DNA of 23,454 nt from a virus. How positions within the stretch are numbered: position 1 is the stretch's first letter; every line of letters starts with the position of its first letter. The notes under the pieces are model-generated. The model worked only from the letters and a program-made list of their open reading frames with translations. It ran no database searches and was not told where the DNA came from. The position numbers and the translations under genes were made by a program. The stretch spans positions 1 through 23,454 of IMG/VR virus record IMGVR_UViG_3300037234_000153. One strand, written 5' to 3'. Shown piece by piece: positions 1 through 7,773 of the stretch.

Positions 1-554
1 TTAACGCCGATTGTTGTTTTTACATCAGCCCATCTCTTCTTCATGTTCTTCTTGACTCCCGCTTCGGTACCATCCAATGGGTCTAATGCTTTTTTCACCA
101 CAACGTCAAGCTCTGCTATTCTATCGGTGTCTGCCATGGTTTTCTCCGTAGCCACCATTAAGCTTCTCTGTGCGTTTAAACCGTTAATCCTGTCTGTATC
201 AATCTCTTCGTCTGGTTCGTGTGCATGGGCTTTGACGTCGTAAAAAATCTCAAACTCAACCGGAGTCATTTCGGTTACTGTGCTGGGGAATAACTCTAGG
301 GCTTCTGTCGCAAAGTCTTGAGGCACAGATATACAGCATGTCTGCTTGCCGTAAGGGGATTCCGCTGAATCGTCTTTGTGCCCGCTTGTCTTGTCGTACT
401 GCATACCGCCGCCGTGAACGTCTAAATACTTAGACCAATCCATACCTTTACGGGCAGCGGATGATATAAGGTTGAAATTTGGATATGCTGCATGTCCATT
501 TGTAGGGTCAATTCCTACTTCAATTCTTAAAGGTACTAAATCTCTGTCTGCCAT
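1..554 (-). CDS. Hypothetical phage protein, 3' end cut by window edge
   Basis: The gene starts at the ATG at 554-552 (MADRDLVPLR), about 10 bases after an AAGGAG ribosome site, and stays open for 184 codons to base 3. The stop lies beyond the window. The visible part begins with a short beta-rich stretch, has a CC pair near residue 73, an acidic segment (HEPDEEIDTD) near residue 113, and a lysine-rich, probably helical end (KKNMKKRWAD). No family is recognised. It follows the fibre-like gene by 25 bases, so it belongs to the same late transcript and may be a tail or tail-associated protein; that is inference from position only. Confidence 0.8.
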   Translation of the reverse strand, partial: MADRDLVPLRIEVGIDPTNGHAAYPNFNLISSAARKGMDWSKYLDVHGGGMQYDKTSGHKDDSAESPYGKQTCCISVPQDFATEALELFPSTVTEMTPVEFEIFYDVKAHAHEPDEEIDTDRINGLNAQRSLMVATEKTMADTDRIAELDVVVKKALDPLDGTEAGVKKNMKKRWADVKTTIGV

Positions 555-579
555 CTTTCATTACTCCTTATCTAAAAAA

Positions 580-2106
580 TTAAATTATTCTAGTATTGTA
601 ACTTGTCATAAAAGCATTAAGTGTTAGCACTGGCAATGCTTTAGCGAAAGTTAAGTTATCGGAATTATACCCAGAAGCTACCAGTGTTAGCAATGGTAAA
701 CTTTTAACAAGTGTACCTCCTGCTCCGCCTGATACTAAATAAGCGTTTAAGGTCATCACAGGCAATGTACTTGCAAAGCCGTGAAGGCCGCCGACTTTAA
801 ATGATACGTTTAGGGTTATCGTCGGTAATGTATTTGCAAATATAATTGCATTTCCCACTGTCAGGGTTGCGCTCAACGTCAGTAGCGGCAATGTCTTGGC
901 GAGGCTTCCTGTATCTGTGCTTGTAAGTGTTGCGGATAACGTAAGGAGTGGCAGGGTATGTTCTACCTTCGTACCCATCCTTACAGAAACAGTCAGTACA
1001 GGCAACTTGCTGGCGAAATTATTAACATATCCGGAAATCAAAGTCGCACTCAAAGACAGTACTGGCAACGATGAAGCAAAGCTCATGTGGTGATAGCTCT
1101 CTGCGCTTAGTGTCAACACAGGCAGCGAGGCCATAAAGGTTGTTGCAAATGTGGATATAGACGGTGCGTGAAGCGTTAAGCCCATTGTTACTTCATCTGG
1201 GAATACAGACAGTGAAGTAATTACAATAGTTGGAGTATGTAATGAAAAAGCTGCTGAGAGCTCGCTGTCGATTATCGCATCTTGTGCGTTTACAACTACT
1301 GGTGTTTCAAATACTCCTGTAAGTGCTAAGGCATCCGGTGTCACAACTGCATCTTCGGGCATTACTATAGACGGGTCATGCTCCAAAGCGTCTGGTGTTA
1401 CAGTGGCATCCGGGTCTGAAGTACCAAGCCTAGCATCCACATCGTTTGTTTCTATGCCCTGTGGGGAAGTATCAATGGCAGATACATTCTCACTCGTCTT
1501 CATGGTAGATGTGAATTGCCCTGATTGCAGATATAGCTTGTCTCCACTGTACCCACACCATGCAGTGTCGGTTCCATTCCATGTTATACCAGAAGAATTA
1601 GACTCAATACTAAGGATATCTAGGCTATCCTTGATCGTTGAGGTAAATTGCCCTGATTGCAGATATAGCTTCCGGCCACCGTTTCCAGTCCATGGCGTGT
1701 TGATTCCATCCCATGATAAACCGTTTGGGTTTGTATCAATACCACTAGCATCCCAACTGGTTTTCATCGTTGAGGTAAACTGGCCACTCTGTAGGTACAA
1801 CTTATTAGCGGTCTGGCCAGACCATGGGGTATGCGTTCCATCCCACGATATATCCGATACGAAGTCAATGGCAAGGACGTTGATACTGTCCTTCATCACT
1901 GAGGTAAACTGACCACTCTGTAGGTACAAGTCGCTGTTGACATTCCCACACCATGGGGTATTTATTCCATCCCATGATATACCATTTGAGTTAAGTTCCC
2001 AAAAACTGATGTCTTCACTGGTTTTCAGAACAGATGTAAACGTACCGCTTTGTAGATATAACTTGTTTCCTTCGAGCCCAGTCCACGGTGTATCTATTAA
2101 CGCCAT
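580..2106 (-). CDS. Repeat-built tail fibre-like protein (508 aa)
   Basis: The ATG follows AAAGGAG by about 10 bases. The protein has two unrelated repeat arrays. Residues 1-220 hold five copies of a 43-44 residue unit with the core LYLQSGQFTSTxK and the linker SWDGxNTPWxG; LYLQSG begins at residues 16, 60, 103, 147 and 191. Regularly spaced W, G and short beta strands suggest propeller-like blades or a stacked beta structure. Residues 220-290 are an acidic, proline-containing linker (repeated VTPDAL). Residues 325-497 carry nine copies of LPVLTLSA-type strands about 20 residues apart, with two degenerate copies before them. Such arrays are typical of fibre shafts. Position after the tail genes supports a receptor-binding or fibre role, but no catalytic domain or known fibre family is recognised. 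Confidence 0.85.
   Translation of the reverse strand: MALIDTPWTGLEGNKLYLQSGTFTSVLKTSEDISFWELNSNGISWDGINTPWCGNVNSDLYLQSGQFTSVMKDSINVLAIDFVSDISWDGTHTPWSGQTANKLYLQSGQFTSTMKTSWDASGIDTNPNGLSWDGINTPWTGNGGRKLYLQSGQFTSTIKDSLDILSIESNSSGITWNGTDTAWCGYSGDKLYLQSGQFTSTMKTSENVSAIDTSPQGIETNDVDARLGTSDPDATVTPDALEHDPSIVMPEDAVVTPDALALTGVFETPVVVNAQDAIIDSELSAAFSLHTPTIVITSLSVFPDEVTMGLTLHAPSISTFATTFMASLPVLTLSAESYHHMSFASSLPVLSLSATLISGYVNNFASKLPVLTVSVRMGTKVEHTLPLLTLSATLTSTDTGSLAKTLPLLTLSATLTVGNAIIFANTLPTITLNVSFKVGGLHGFASTLPVMTLNAYLVSGGAGGTLVKSLPLLTLVASGYNSDNLTFAKALPVLTLNAFMTSYNTRII
616..1134 (-). repeat. Nine-copy LPVLTLSA protein repeat (~60 bp period)
   Basis: Protein-level repeat in the C-terminal part of the fibre-like gene. 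The core LP(V/L)(L/M)TL(S/N)A begins at about residues 328, 347, 368, 385, 406, 427, 447, 470 and 491, so spacing is 17-23 residues. The linkers vary in length and sequence, which fits beta strands with free loops rather than recent exact DNA duplication. Confidence 0.85.
1447..2103 (-). repeat. Five-copy LYLQSG/WDG protein repeat (~131 bp period)
   Basis: N-terminal array of the fibre-like gene. Five units of 43-44 residues share LYLQSGxFTSxxK and (S/T)W(D/N)Gxxxx(W)xG. The DNA copies are similar but not identical (for example the two stretches around 1780-1800 and 1905-1925 are almost the same), so the array arose by duplication and has diverged. Confidence 0.85.
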
Positions 2107-2121
2107 TTATATTTTACTCCT

Positions 2122-3273
2122 TTAAGCTACTGTAACTGGTAATATTTTTGTTCTTATTTCGTCATATGGCTGTAGAAGCACTTTTACATTTCCACTTGGT
2201 ATCGACAGAAAATCCCACTGTTTCCACCCGCTCCACCTAAAATTTACATCCCAATCACTCTGCCCTAGCGGGTCTGGCAAGATAGGCGGCGGTGCGATTG
2301 CTGGTTCAGATTGATATTGGTCTAACAATCCAAATGTAGTAGGTACCATAGGGGTGGTGTTGTCCACCATTGAACCGATTTCTTGAAACGTCGTATATGG
2401 CACATCCTTTGATTCAAACATAGTCATACCCATGTCGCTGCCTGAGTAATAGTGCATCCTTGGTTTAGAGGCGGCGTCATCGTCATAGGCGATATACGCC
2501 GTAAAAGCTCCTTGCATATACATAAAGCATTTTCCCGTGGTTAATGAAGGGTGCCCGGCAAAGACGCTTAAATCGACATTGAATCTTGCTCTAGTCTGCC
2601 AGTAAGCCCAAATAGGAAACGATAGGAGGTACCTTGCTGCATACCACGACTGCCGTGAGGGCTCTTCTAGCCAGAAGTCATAAGGGTCTACGGAATACAG
2701 ACCCCAACAGTCGGCATTGCTTGCGAAACTAAAAGGAACATATCTATTGCCATCGTAATTCAAATCCCAAAGAACATCTACTGCCATAGTGCTATTCTCT
2801 GTGTCGGGGGTATATGCCGTTAATGTTATATCATAATTTCCGGGTCTTTCGTAAGTATGTGATGCTATAGGGTCGCCGGGAGTAACTGCATTGAGAAATG
2901 CGTTTTGGTTATCTCCCCAATTTACAAGGAATTTATTAAAACACAAATCTTCTGCTGTGGTAATCTCAACGTATAGTCCATCTATAAGAGTAATGGTAAA
3001 CTTGGCGGTGTCAATACACCCTGCTGTTATTGGCTGAGCGAAAATACGGATGGTATCAATACCCTGTACAGAACCGACATGGACTCTTATACCACCGCCT
3101 TTTTGATAAGACTTACTGTGACGTGGCGAAACAACCCATGCCGACCTATTTATCGGCACGGATTGTCCGAGTGTGTTCTTCATTCTGTCAAGCCAGTTCT
3201 GAGCCCACGGTATCCATGTTTTTGTTCTACGTGTGTCGCCCTGCAAAATCAGACGGGGAGCCTTGCTTCTCAT
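2122..3273 (-). CDS. Tail/virion protein with PKD-like domain (383 aa)
   Basis: The ATG follows AAGGAGAG by six bases. Residues about 85-160 look like a PKD/Ig-like fold: a strand ending in FLVNWGDNQ (117-123) and then HTYERPGNYDITLTAY (139-154), the WGD...H.Y...G.Y.v.lt signature of PKD domains. The remainder is rich in W, Y and F with no recognised catalytic motif. The C-terminal quarter contains a proline run (APPPILPDP). It lies between two small structural genes and the repeat-built fibre gene, 15 bases before the latter. PKD-like domains occur in phage tail and fibre proteins that contact surface glycans; the specific role here is inferred. Confidence 0.75.
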   Translation of the reverse strand: MRSKAPRLILQGDTRRTKTWIPWAQNWLDRMKNTLGQSVPINRSAWVVSPRHSKSYQKGGGIRVHVGSVQGIDTIRIFAQPITAGCIDTAKFTITLIDGLYVEITTAEDLCFNKFLVNWGDNQNAFLNAVTPGDPIASHTYERPGNYDITLTAYTPDTENSTMAVDVLWDLNYDGNRYVPFSFASNADCWGLYSVDPYDFWLEEPSRQSWYAARYLLSFPIWAYWQTRARFNVDLSVFAGHPSLTTGKCFMYMQGAFTAYIAYDDDAASKPRMHYYSGSDMGMTMFESKDVPYTTFQEIGSMVDNTTPMVPTTFGLLDQYQSEPAIAPPPILPDPLGQSDWDVNFRWSGWKQWDFLSIPSGNVKVLLQPYDEIRTKILPVTVA

Positions 3274-3283
3274 AAAGCTCTCC

Positions 3284-3718
3284 TTAACTAGCGGGTTGAG
3301 TCAAGTCCCAAGTATCAATAGTCTGAGTCGCACCGGATGTAATAGTAACACCAGACATGTTAATATCAGCACCACTGGTACCAACGGTTCCTTGCAGTCT
3401 TATTTCAGTAGCGCTTGATACACCTGTATCTGTGTTTACTACTAATCGGAAATAAGAAGCAGTACCAGTTGCACCGGCTACTCCACTCCATATATCTGCG
3501 GCTTTACTCAGCACTCCCGCAACGGCGGCGGCTAAGAAGTGACAATGTGTGTCACCGGCATCAGAACCAATACTTACAAGTAAAGTGCCTTCTGCGTCAT
3601 CTGCGGAAGAAGGGGCAACACCTGAGTATATCTTTACCCGGCTTGCGTCTAAAAGTGTTTTGAACGGAGATGTGTCAAGCATCCCATTTCTTAATCCTGT
3701 ACTTAGTATTAACGACAT
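3284..3718 (-). CDS. Small phage structural protein (144 aa)
   Basis: The ATG follows a GGAGG site. The sequence starts MSLILSTGLRNGMLDTSPFK and then reads VKIYSGVAPSSADDAEGTLLVSI, a pattern I associate with a small virion protein seen in many phages near tail genes: the short N-terminal helix names no enzyme, and IYSGxxPxSAD is followed by beta strands, alanine-rich turns and a final SGATQTID strand. There are no cysteine clusters, membrane segments or catalytic signatures. It sits between two other small structural genes, ten bases before the PKD protein. Recognition comes from memory of the sequence pattern and not from a search; the exact role is unknown. Confidence 0.7.
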   Translation of the reverse strand: MSLILSTGLRNGMLDTSPFKTLLDASRVKIYSGVAPSSADDAEGTLLVSIGSDAGDTHCHFLAAAVAGVLSKAADIWSGVAGATGTASYFRLVVNTDTGVSSATEIRLQGTVGTSGADINMSGVTITSGATQTIDTWDLTQPAS

Positions 3719-3759
3719 TTTGTACCTCCGAAATTAAATGTTAATTGATGTAGTAGATA

Positions 3760-4170
3760 TTATGTTAATGTTATAATACCGTTTGCGTGCCACTGGATTG
3801 TAAAAGTTCCTGCGGTAACGGTTTTAACTCCACCAAAATCAAATGAACAAACAAGATCGTCAGTTCCTACGGTGTCATCATAAAGTACTGCGTGATATGC
3901 ACTAAATGTAGCGGAAGTCCAAGCCGTATCATCGGCATCAAACTTTGTGGTTGCAGTTTGCGTAACTGCCTTTGTTGTCAAGGCTTTTGTTTTCTGCGTA
4001 TAGCCCCCGGCTGTCGGAAGTTCGTTGGTATCAACGTCTCCTACTACATTGTGAGTTGCTGTAAAAGCGTGTGAGTTGTCCATTAGCATAACTATAATAG
4101 TATCTGCCTCAAGGTCAACTTCCTTGTTGAGTACATTTGCTTTGAATCTCTCGTATATTCCACTGGCCAT
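3760..4170 (-). CDS. Phage structural protein (136 aa)
   Basis: The ATG follows an AGGAGGG site by eight bases. The N-terminus (MASGIYERFKANVLNKEVDL) is helical and the rest is beta-rich and threonine-rich. It ends with VLYDD...VCSFDFGGVKTVTAGTFTIQWHANGI, a C-terminal pattern I recognise from small phage virion proteins encoded near tail genes. It has no cysteine cluster and no transmembrane segment. The 114-base leader in front of it contains a hairpin, so it may begin its own transcript or be processed. It could be a tail tube, baseplate or decoration component; the sequence does not decide between these. Confidence 0.7.
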   Translation of the reverse strand: MASGIYERFKANVLNKEVDLEADTIIVMLMDNSHAFTATHNVVGDVDTNELPTAGGYTQKTKALTTKAVTQTATTKFDADDTAWTSATFSAYHAVLYDDTVGTDDLVCSFDFGGVKTVTAGTFTIQWHANGIITLT

Positions 4171-4284
4171 TATTAGCCCTCCTGATTAGATGTTGTTAAA
4201 AAGTTAGTCTTTTTTCACTTAGCATCAATCTGAGAGTTTTGCGGTTGGAATATCCAAGAGTCGCAAGTCAAACGTATCTATGTG
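4171..4284 (-). other. Intergenic leader with nested hairpin (4239-4266)
   Basis: On the minus strand TTGCG...CGCAA (4239-4243 with 4262-4266) encloses TTGGA-TAT-TCCAA (4245-4249 with 4253-4257), a bulged hairpin with a 3-base loop. It is followed by an A-rich stretch and then the ribosome site of the 4170 gene. There is no T-run directly after it, so it does not look like a classic terminator; it could be a processing or stability element. No clear promoter was found here. Confidence 0.4.
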
Positions 4285-4497
4285 TTACTCGATGTTATGA
4301 GCCGATTTAAACTGCTTAATCAGCTCAAGTGACGGAGCATGTACTATTACATCCTGCCTGCCGTCTGGTAATGTTATTTCTTCTACGATAGGGTCGATGA
4401 CAAGAATCTCCTTGCCGTCCACCATTTGCTTTCTAGCTTTGAAGTTTTTCGGTTCCTCTGCCCAATCAACCACGGTTTTTACCGGAGGACTATCCAT
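4285..4497 (-). CDS. Hypothetical small phage protein (70 aa)
   Basis: The ATG at 4497 overlaps the TAA of the preceding 15-residue peptide (TAATG), with an AAAGG about nine bases upstream that lies inside that peptide gene, so the two are translationally coupled. The protein starts MDSPPVKTVVDWAEEPKNFK, has a beta-hairpin-like centre (VDGKEILVIDP / EEITLPDGRQDVIVHAP) and a short C-terminal helix. No family is recognised. It is the last gene before the 114-base leader of the structural gene at 3760-4170 and sits within the tail block. Confidence 0.65.
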   Translation of the reverse strand: MDSPPVKTVVDWAEEPKNFKARKQMVDGKEILVIDPIVEEITLPDGRQDVIVHAPSLELIKQFKSAHNIE

Positions 4498-4544
4498 TAC
4501 TTCTTACCTTTGCCCTTGCCGTGCTTCTTTCCTTTGCATGCCAT
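4497..4544 (-). CDS. 15-residue lysine/glycine-rich peptide
   Basis: A short reading frame, MACKGKKHGKGKGKK then TAA, starts eight bases after GGGAG and begins five bases after the stop of the beta-propeller-like gene. Its TAA shares a base with the ATG of the next gene. Eight of fifteen residues are lysine and four are glycine, with one cysteine and one histidine. Very short basic peptides of this style occur next to phage structural genes. The spacing and ribosome site support translation, but it could also act only as a coupling leader. Function unknown. Confidence 0.55.
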   Translation of the reverse strand: MACKGKKHGKGKGKK

Positions 4545-4549
4545 TTTTC

Positions 4550-5467
4550 TTACTCCCATAAAGTTGTGATGTATTGAGCTAAACCATTTTGCTCCCGGAA
4601 AAGCCCTGCTCCAAATCTCTTGTCCGGGGTGTTGAACTTGCCTTGTGTTATATTTATAAATCTGCCGCTATTGGCTCCTATGCAAATACCGCCGTCCGAA
4701 GCCCACATAATAACTGTGCCACTAAGCCCTTCTCCTACCTTACTGCCGTCTTTAATGGTTACGTCGGAACCTTCTATACATCCGTAATTTGCAAAGCTTC
4801 TACGTGTAAATTCTTCCCTGACGGCTCCTTGGATGAAATATGTATTTTGCCGGTTTATATCGCCTACGCAAACCCACATTCCGTCATCCACGGCTCTGAG
4901 CATGGTTATTTCGTTTTCAAACTCAATGAAATTATATCGCCTGTCTACTTGGTTAAAATAGTTTACATCGGTATACCAAAGAGTTTCGTTTCTTGCAATG
5001 TAAAGCCTGCCGTTGTAATACTCTATGTGTTGGCCGGGCAGCGGTATATGCCTATGTTCTTCCGTAGGTGCGGTGAATAAAGTATTTACTCCGTTGGCTA
5101 CGTATCCTATTACAGACGGGTTTGAGTAGTAGTACTTATCATTTACCTCTACATAGCTCATGTGGTAATTGGCTACATTTGTACGCAATACCGTACTTGT
5201 ATAATCTTCATTGAGCCTTTTAAGAACTCCGTTTTCAACGTAGAAGCACATCTTGTTGTCGCCATACATGCTGTGTATTACACCGGATGGCGTGACTTTC
5301 TTTGTCCTGCCGCTTCTACTAGAAGGTTTGCCTTTGTCGGAAATGTCTATGTTATAAGCATATACGAGTTGGTGCGGCTCCATCCTTGCGGGGTCTACGA
5401 CGTTGTTTATACCGGAAACCGTTCCTATTTCGAAGCTCCCAGAAGATATGTCGATATTACGAGTCAT
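4550..5467 (-). CDS. Beta-propeller-like tail protein (305 aa)
   Basis: I place the start at the ATG at 5467, five bases after GAGGT; a TTG one codon earlier is possible. The N-terminal part (NNVVDPARMEPHQLVYAYNIDISDKGKPSSRSG) looks like the entry strand of phage tail proteins that list a reference state and then count values. The body is a series of short strands with YYNGRLYIA (about residue 150), MWVCVGDINRQNTYF (about 197) and ISSNSGRFINI-like repeats near the end, typical of beta-propeller blades. It follows the adaptor-like genes, as tail or stabilisation proteins often do in short-tailed phages. No exact family is assigned; it could be a tail hub, nozzle or stabilisation protein. Confidence 0.7.
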   Translation of the reverse strand: MTRNIDISSGSFEIGTVSGINNVVDPARMEPHQLVYAYNIDISDKGKPSSRSGRTKKVTPSGVIHSMYGDNKMCFYVENGVLKRLNEDYTSTVLRTNVANYHMSYVEVNDKYYYSNPSVIGYVANGVNTLFTAPTEEHRHIPLPGQHIEYYNGRLYIARNETLWYTDVNYFNQVDRRYNFIEFENEITMLRAVDDGMWVCVGDINRQNTYFIQGAVREEFTRRSFANYGCIEGSDVTIKDGSKVGEGLSGTVIMWASDGGICIGANSGRFINITQGKFNTPDKRFGAGLFREQNGLAQYITTLWE

Positions 5468-5690
5468 CAATTACCTCTATCTTTATTCCCATTTCATAGT
5501 CACATTTAGGGCAAGCAACGGTTATGTCTGGTTCGTCTTCTGCTATGATTACTGTCATGCCATCGTAACACATACCGCAAAGAGCTGACTCCACACCGCC
5601 TATCACTACCTCACTGCCGCCTTCTGCAAGCTTGAATGGGTTATTGCAGAGGTTGCATATCTTATCTGGTTCGTAGTTACGTGCTACCAT
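5457..5690 (-). CDS. Small zinc-binding protein with three CxxC motifs
   Basis: The ATG follows GGAGGG by six bases. In 77 residues there are three CxxC pairs: C12/C15, C38/C41 and C60/C63. The first two flank a glycine-rich beta segment, like a treble-clef or rubredoxin-type knuckle, and the third starts a short C-terminal hairpin. It overlaps the end of the HNH gene by 14 bases and the beginning of the beta-propeller-like gene by 11, so it is embedded in the tail operon. Zinc binding is inferred from the cysteine pattern. It may bind nucleic acid or help assembly; no family is recognised. Confidence 0.7.
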   Translation of the reverse strand: MVARNYEPDKICNLCNNPFKLAEGGSEVVIGGVESALCGMCYDGMTVIIAEDEPDITVACPKCDYEMGIKIEVIDDS

Positions 5691-5991
5691 TTTGTTCCCT
5701 CCTAAGCCTTCCGTGCAGTTTAGCGTGACAATTCAAACAAAGACAATCACATTTCTCCAACTCCCTCAAGACTCTTTTTACGGAAAGCCCTATTTTCCAT
5801 AATCTACTAACACTGAACTCTTTATCCTTTGGGACTCGGTGGTGAGCGCATAAAGCATCATGGTCAATCTCATTACATCTTAAGCACCCATCTTTTCTAA
5901 ATTCAGTAATATAGCCTTTTATTTTCAGGCCATTCTTTTTGTTCCATTTCCTCTTATACTCCCTTTGCTTCTCAGGGTCTCTGTAGGGCAT
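5677..5991 (-). CDS. HNH endonuclease (104 aa)
   Basis: The ATG overlaps the stop of the adaptor-like gene (TAATG). The protein has a basic N-terminus (MPYRDPEKQREYKRKWNKKN), then the HNH zinc module: C36xxC39, the HH pair at 50-51, and C85xxC88-H89 followed by H93. In HNH nucleases these cysteines hold a structural zinc while the histidines form the beta-beta-alpha-metal catalytic core. Small free-standing HNH genes within phage virion modules are often homing endonucleases, but some take part in packaging. The 1-base coupling with the neighbour means it inserted without breaking the operon. Catalytic activity is inferred, not shown. Confidence 0.85.
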   Translation of the reverse strand: MPYRDPEKQREYKRKWNKKNGLKIKGYITEFRKDGCLRCNEIDHDALCAHHRVPKDKEFSVSRLWKIGLSVKRVLRELEKCDCLCLNCHAKLHGRLRREQNGST

Positions 5992-6620
5992 TAAGTATTT
6001 ATTATTGACGCACTCGGTCTTTCCCCAAACCGCTTAGTAAATCTTGCCAGATGTTCCTTTGCTTTGCCAAGGTCTAAAGTCTCAGCGTCCTGCTTCGAAT
6101 ACGCCCGGTGTAGCATATAATCAATCAGTCCCAAATGGTACTGTGTGTCTATTTCCGGAGACACTATGAGTTTGTCCGCAAGTAGCATCGCTTCAAGGGG
6201 AAGTCTTGATATCATCAACGAAAGCGTATCGCTTGCAATCGGACTCTTATATAAGGTGATCTTATTCGTATCGTCCGGGAGCCAGCTCCTTACCGTGCCT
6301 GTATCTACTTCCCAGTTAGAATAGGTCGCATCTAAAACACGACGACTTGTTTTGACCAACGGCTCGGTACCGCTTAACAACTTAGCACGCTTTATAAGAA
6401 GAATTTTTTCGTCTATGCTGTAAGTAGCTGTACCGGAAATAACCGCAATTGTGGCCAAAGCAGAGGTCTTGTCTATTAAGATATTAGCACGAATACACGC
6501 TTCGTTTTCCGCATCATTAGCGTACTCAGTCCACTCAGCCTCAGTCCATAATAAATCTGGTTTGTCTAAGACTTCATCTGCTTGGTTCTGAGCCGCTATT
6601 ATTATTTCGCTTAAATTCAT
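5991..6620 (-). CDS. Head-to-tail adaptor-like protein (209 aa)
   Basis: The ATG follows AAAGGA by five bases. The protein starts with a helical region (MNLSEIIIAAQNQADEVLDK), then WTEAEWTEYANDAENEACIRANILID, a central beta part and a C-terminal helix YHLGLIDYMLHRAYSKQDAET. The combination WTxxEWxxyxNDAExEaxxR and YHxxLixYmLxrAYxKxDaE is one I associate with phage adaptor proteins that extend the portal. Length, location after the coat module and pairing with the 210-aa neighbour fit a short-tailed phage connector. Identification is from sequence pattern, not from a search. Confidence 0.7.
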   Translation of the reverse strand: MNLSEIIIAAQNQADEVLDKPDLLWTEAEWTEYANDAENEACIRANILIDKTSALATIAVISGTATYSIDEKILLIKRAKLLSGTEPLVKTSRRVLDATYSNWEVDTGTVRSWLPDDTNKITLYKSPIASDTLSLMISRLPLEAMLLADKLIVSPEIDTQYHLGLIDYMLHRAYSKQDAETLDLGKAKEHLARFTKRFGERPSASIINT

Positions 6621-6629
6621 AAGAATCCT

Positions 6630-7262
6630 TTATACAAATCTCTCTTGCTGTGCTTGAGAATTTCCGGAAAAGCCGGTAAGCACAGATATTCTTAGTTTAC
6701 TCCTACCACCTTCATACTCTTTTTTATGGTGTAATGCAAGCTTTTCGTTGAATAAAGCAGGAATAGGCATCATGTAAATTTTCCATTTAACATAATCCTT
6801 TACTGTTTCAAGGTGTTCGTCTTCTATTTGTCGTGGAATATCACTGTCTGTAATACTGGTAGGAATTAACGAAACAGTAAATGTTACATCATCCCCGGTC
6901 TTGTCTGGTATCTTAGACCAGCGAACAGTGTTTCCGCCTTCATAAACAATATAGTTCGGAGTGCCAGTATTTATTGCCCATTGCGGATTGAGATGCTTCA
7001 TCTCGCCAATGGTTTTATTATCAAGTATCTTATTCAAGTACTTGCCATGCAAGAATTTAACCACCATCGAGTCTGCGGTTACAGCTACCAATGTGTGTAC
7101 TGGCACGCCTGCTGCCGACGTATCGGCGATGTCTTCGGTGAAGCACTGGCTTTTCCGGCAAAGCTCTTGAATACCTTCCATTAAGAACTTCTCTACGAAT
7201 ATGTCTTCGTTTACCGGAAGCTCCGATAATACCGGCTGTCTCCACTCTATAATTTTTGTCAT
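6630..7262 (-). CDS. Second adaptor-like protein (210 aa)
   Basis: The ATG follows the stop of the preceding gene directly (TAA ATG). Starting MTKIIEWRQPVLSELPVNED, it has the helical N-terminus, central beta sandwich and late helix (EHLETVKDYVKWKIYMMPIPALF) that I expect of portal-extending adaptor proteins; the ending is GGRSKLRISVLTGFS. Its size nearly equals that of the next gene, so the pair may form successive rings of the connector. It shows no cysteine clusters, membrane segment or enzyme motif. The role is inferred from position, length and fold-like pattern and could be another neck component. Confidence 0.6.
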   Translation of the reverse strand: MTKIIEWRQPVLSELPVNEDIFVEKFLMEGIQELCRKSQCFTEDIADTSAAGVPVHTLVAVTADSMVVKFLHGKYLNKILDNKTIGEMKHLNPQWAINTGTPNYIVYEGGNTVRWSKIPDKTGDDVTFTVSLIPTSITDSDIPRQIEDEHLETVKDYVKWKIYMMPIPALFNEKLALHHKKEYEGGRSKLRISVLTGFSGNSQAQQERFV

Positions 7263-7745
7263 TTACCTAGCTATTTGCCTTTCCATCCCAGCGGCAACAC
7301 GTTCCATTTCAGTATTGCTGTTTGGATTATTTTTAGGCTTGTCATCCGGGATGTAATACTCATGTGAGCGCAACGGCGTACCGTCCGCAGTGCAAGGTAT
7401 TAAATCACCCCTCTTTAAAAGCTGGGGGGTTGACGAGTTGACTCTGCCGTTTTTAGGATGCTTGAGGTAGCGAGGGATGATTTTTTCAATTGCTATGCGA
7501 GTCTCTTCATCGCAGTATTCATCTGCTGCTATTTCCCCAAGGGCTACCTGCGCTTTCATTATAAGTTCACCACGAATGATGCCTATATGCTTTAAGAGAT
7601 TAAGAGTGAGTCCGAATTTCTTTTTAGCAAGTACCGCTAATGCTTCCTTGTTTAGCTTGCCTATCTTCTCTATGTCTTCTGGTGCTACCGGCTCAAGTTC
7701 CGGCTTCTTTCCTTCGCCCATTTCAAATACGTCGTCTTTTGCCAT
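7263..7745 (-). CDS. Virion-module protein with LIPC domain (160 aa)
   Basis: The ATG follows GGAGG by seven bases. Residues 1-90 are helical and charged (APEDIEKIGKLNKEALAVLAKKKF, an SAP/LEM-like or lipid-free helix pattern). Residues 92-124 (RYLKHPKNGRVNSSTPQLLKRGDLIPCTADG) match the neighbour at 7774-8049 closely: (F/Y)L(R/K)HPK(T/N)G, a stretch with a hydrophobic pattern, and then LIPC. The shared segment is therefore a module present twice in a row. Position between coat-associated genes and adaptors suggests a head-completion or internal protein; the function is not known. Confidence 0.65.
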   Translation of the reverse strand: MAKDDVFEMGEGKKPELEPVAPEDIEKIGKLNKEALAVLAKKKFGLTLNLLKHIGIIRGELIMKAQVALGEIAADEYCDEETRIAIEKIIPRYLKHPKNGRVNSSTPQLLKRGDLIPCTADGTPLRSHEYYIPDDKPKNNPNSNTEMERVAAGMERQIAR

Positions 7746-7773
7746 TTACAACCTCCACTTTGAAAATATAAAA

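Noticed and set aside
1403-1912. Plus-strand open frame of 169 codons in the fibre gene
   Set aside because: It mirrors the repeat array on the opposite strand and has no ribosome site or family-like sequence.
1447-2103. CRISPR-like array in the regularly spaced repeats
   Set aside because: The unit is about 131 bp, translates in frame as one protein, and repeats and spacers do not have CRISPR sizes.
4239-4266. Hairpin before the 136-aa structural gene as terminator
   Set aside because: No T-run follows; the stem is bulged, so only a weak regulatory role is kept.
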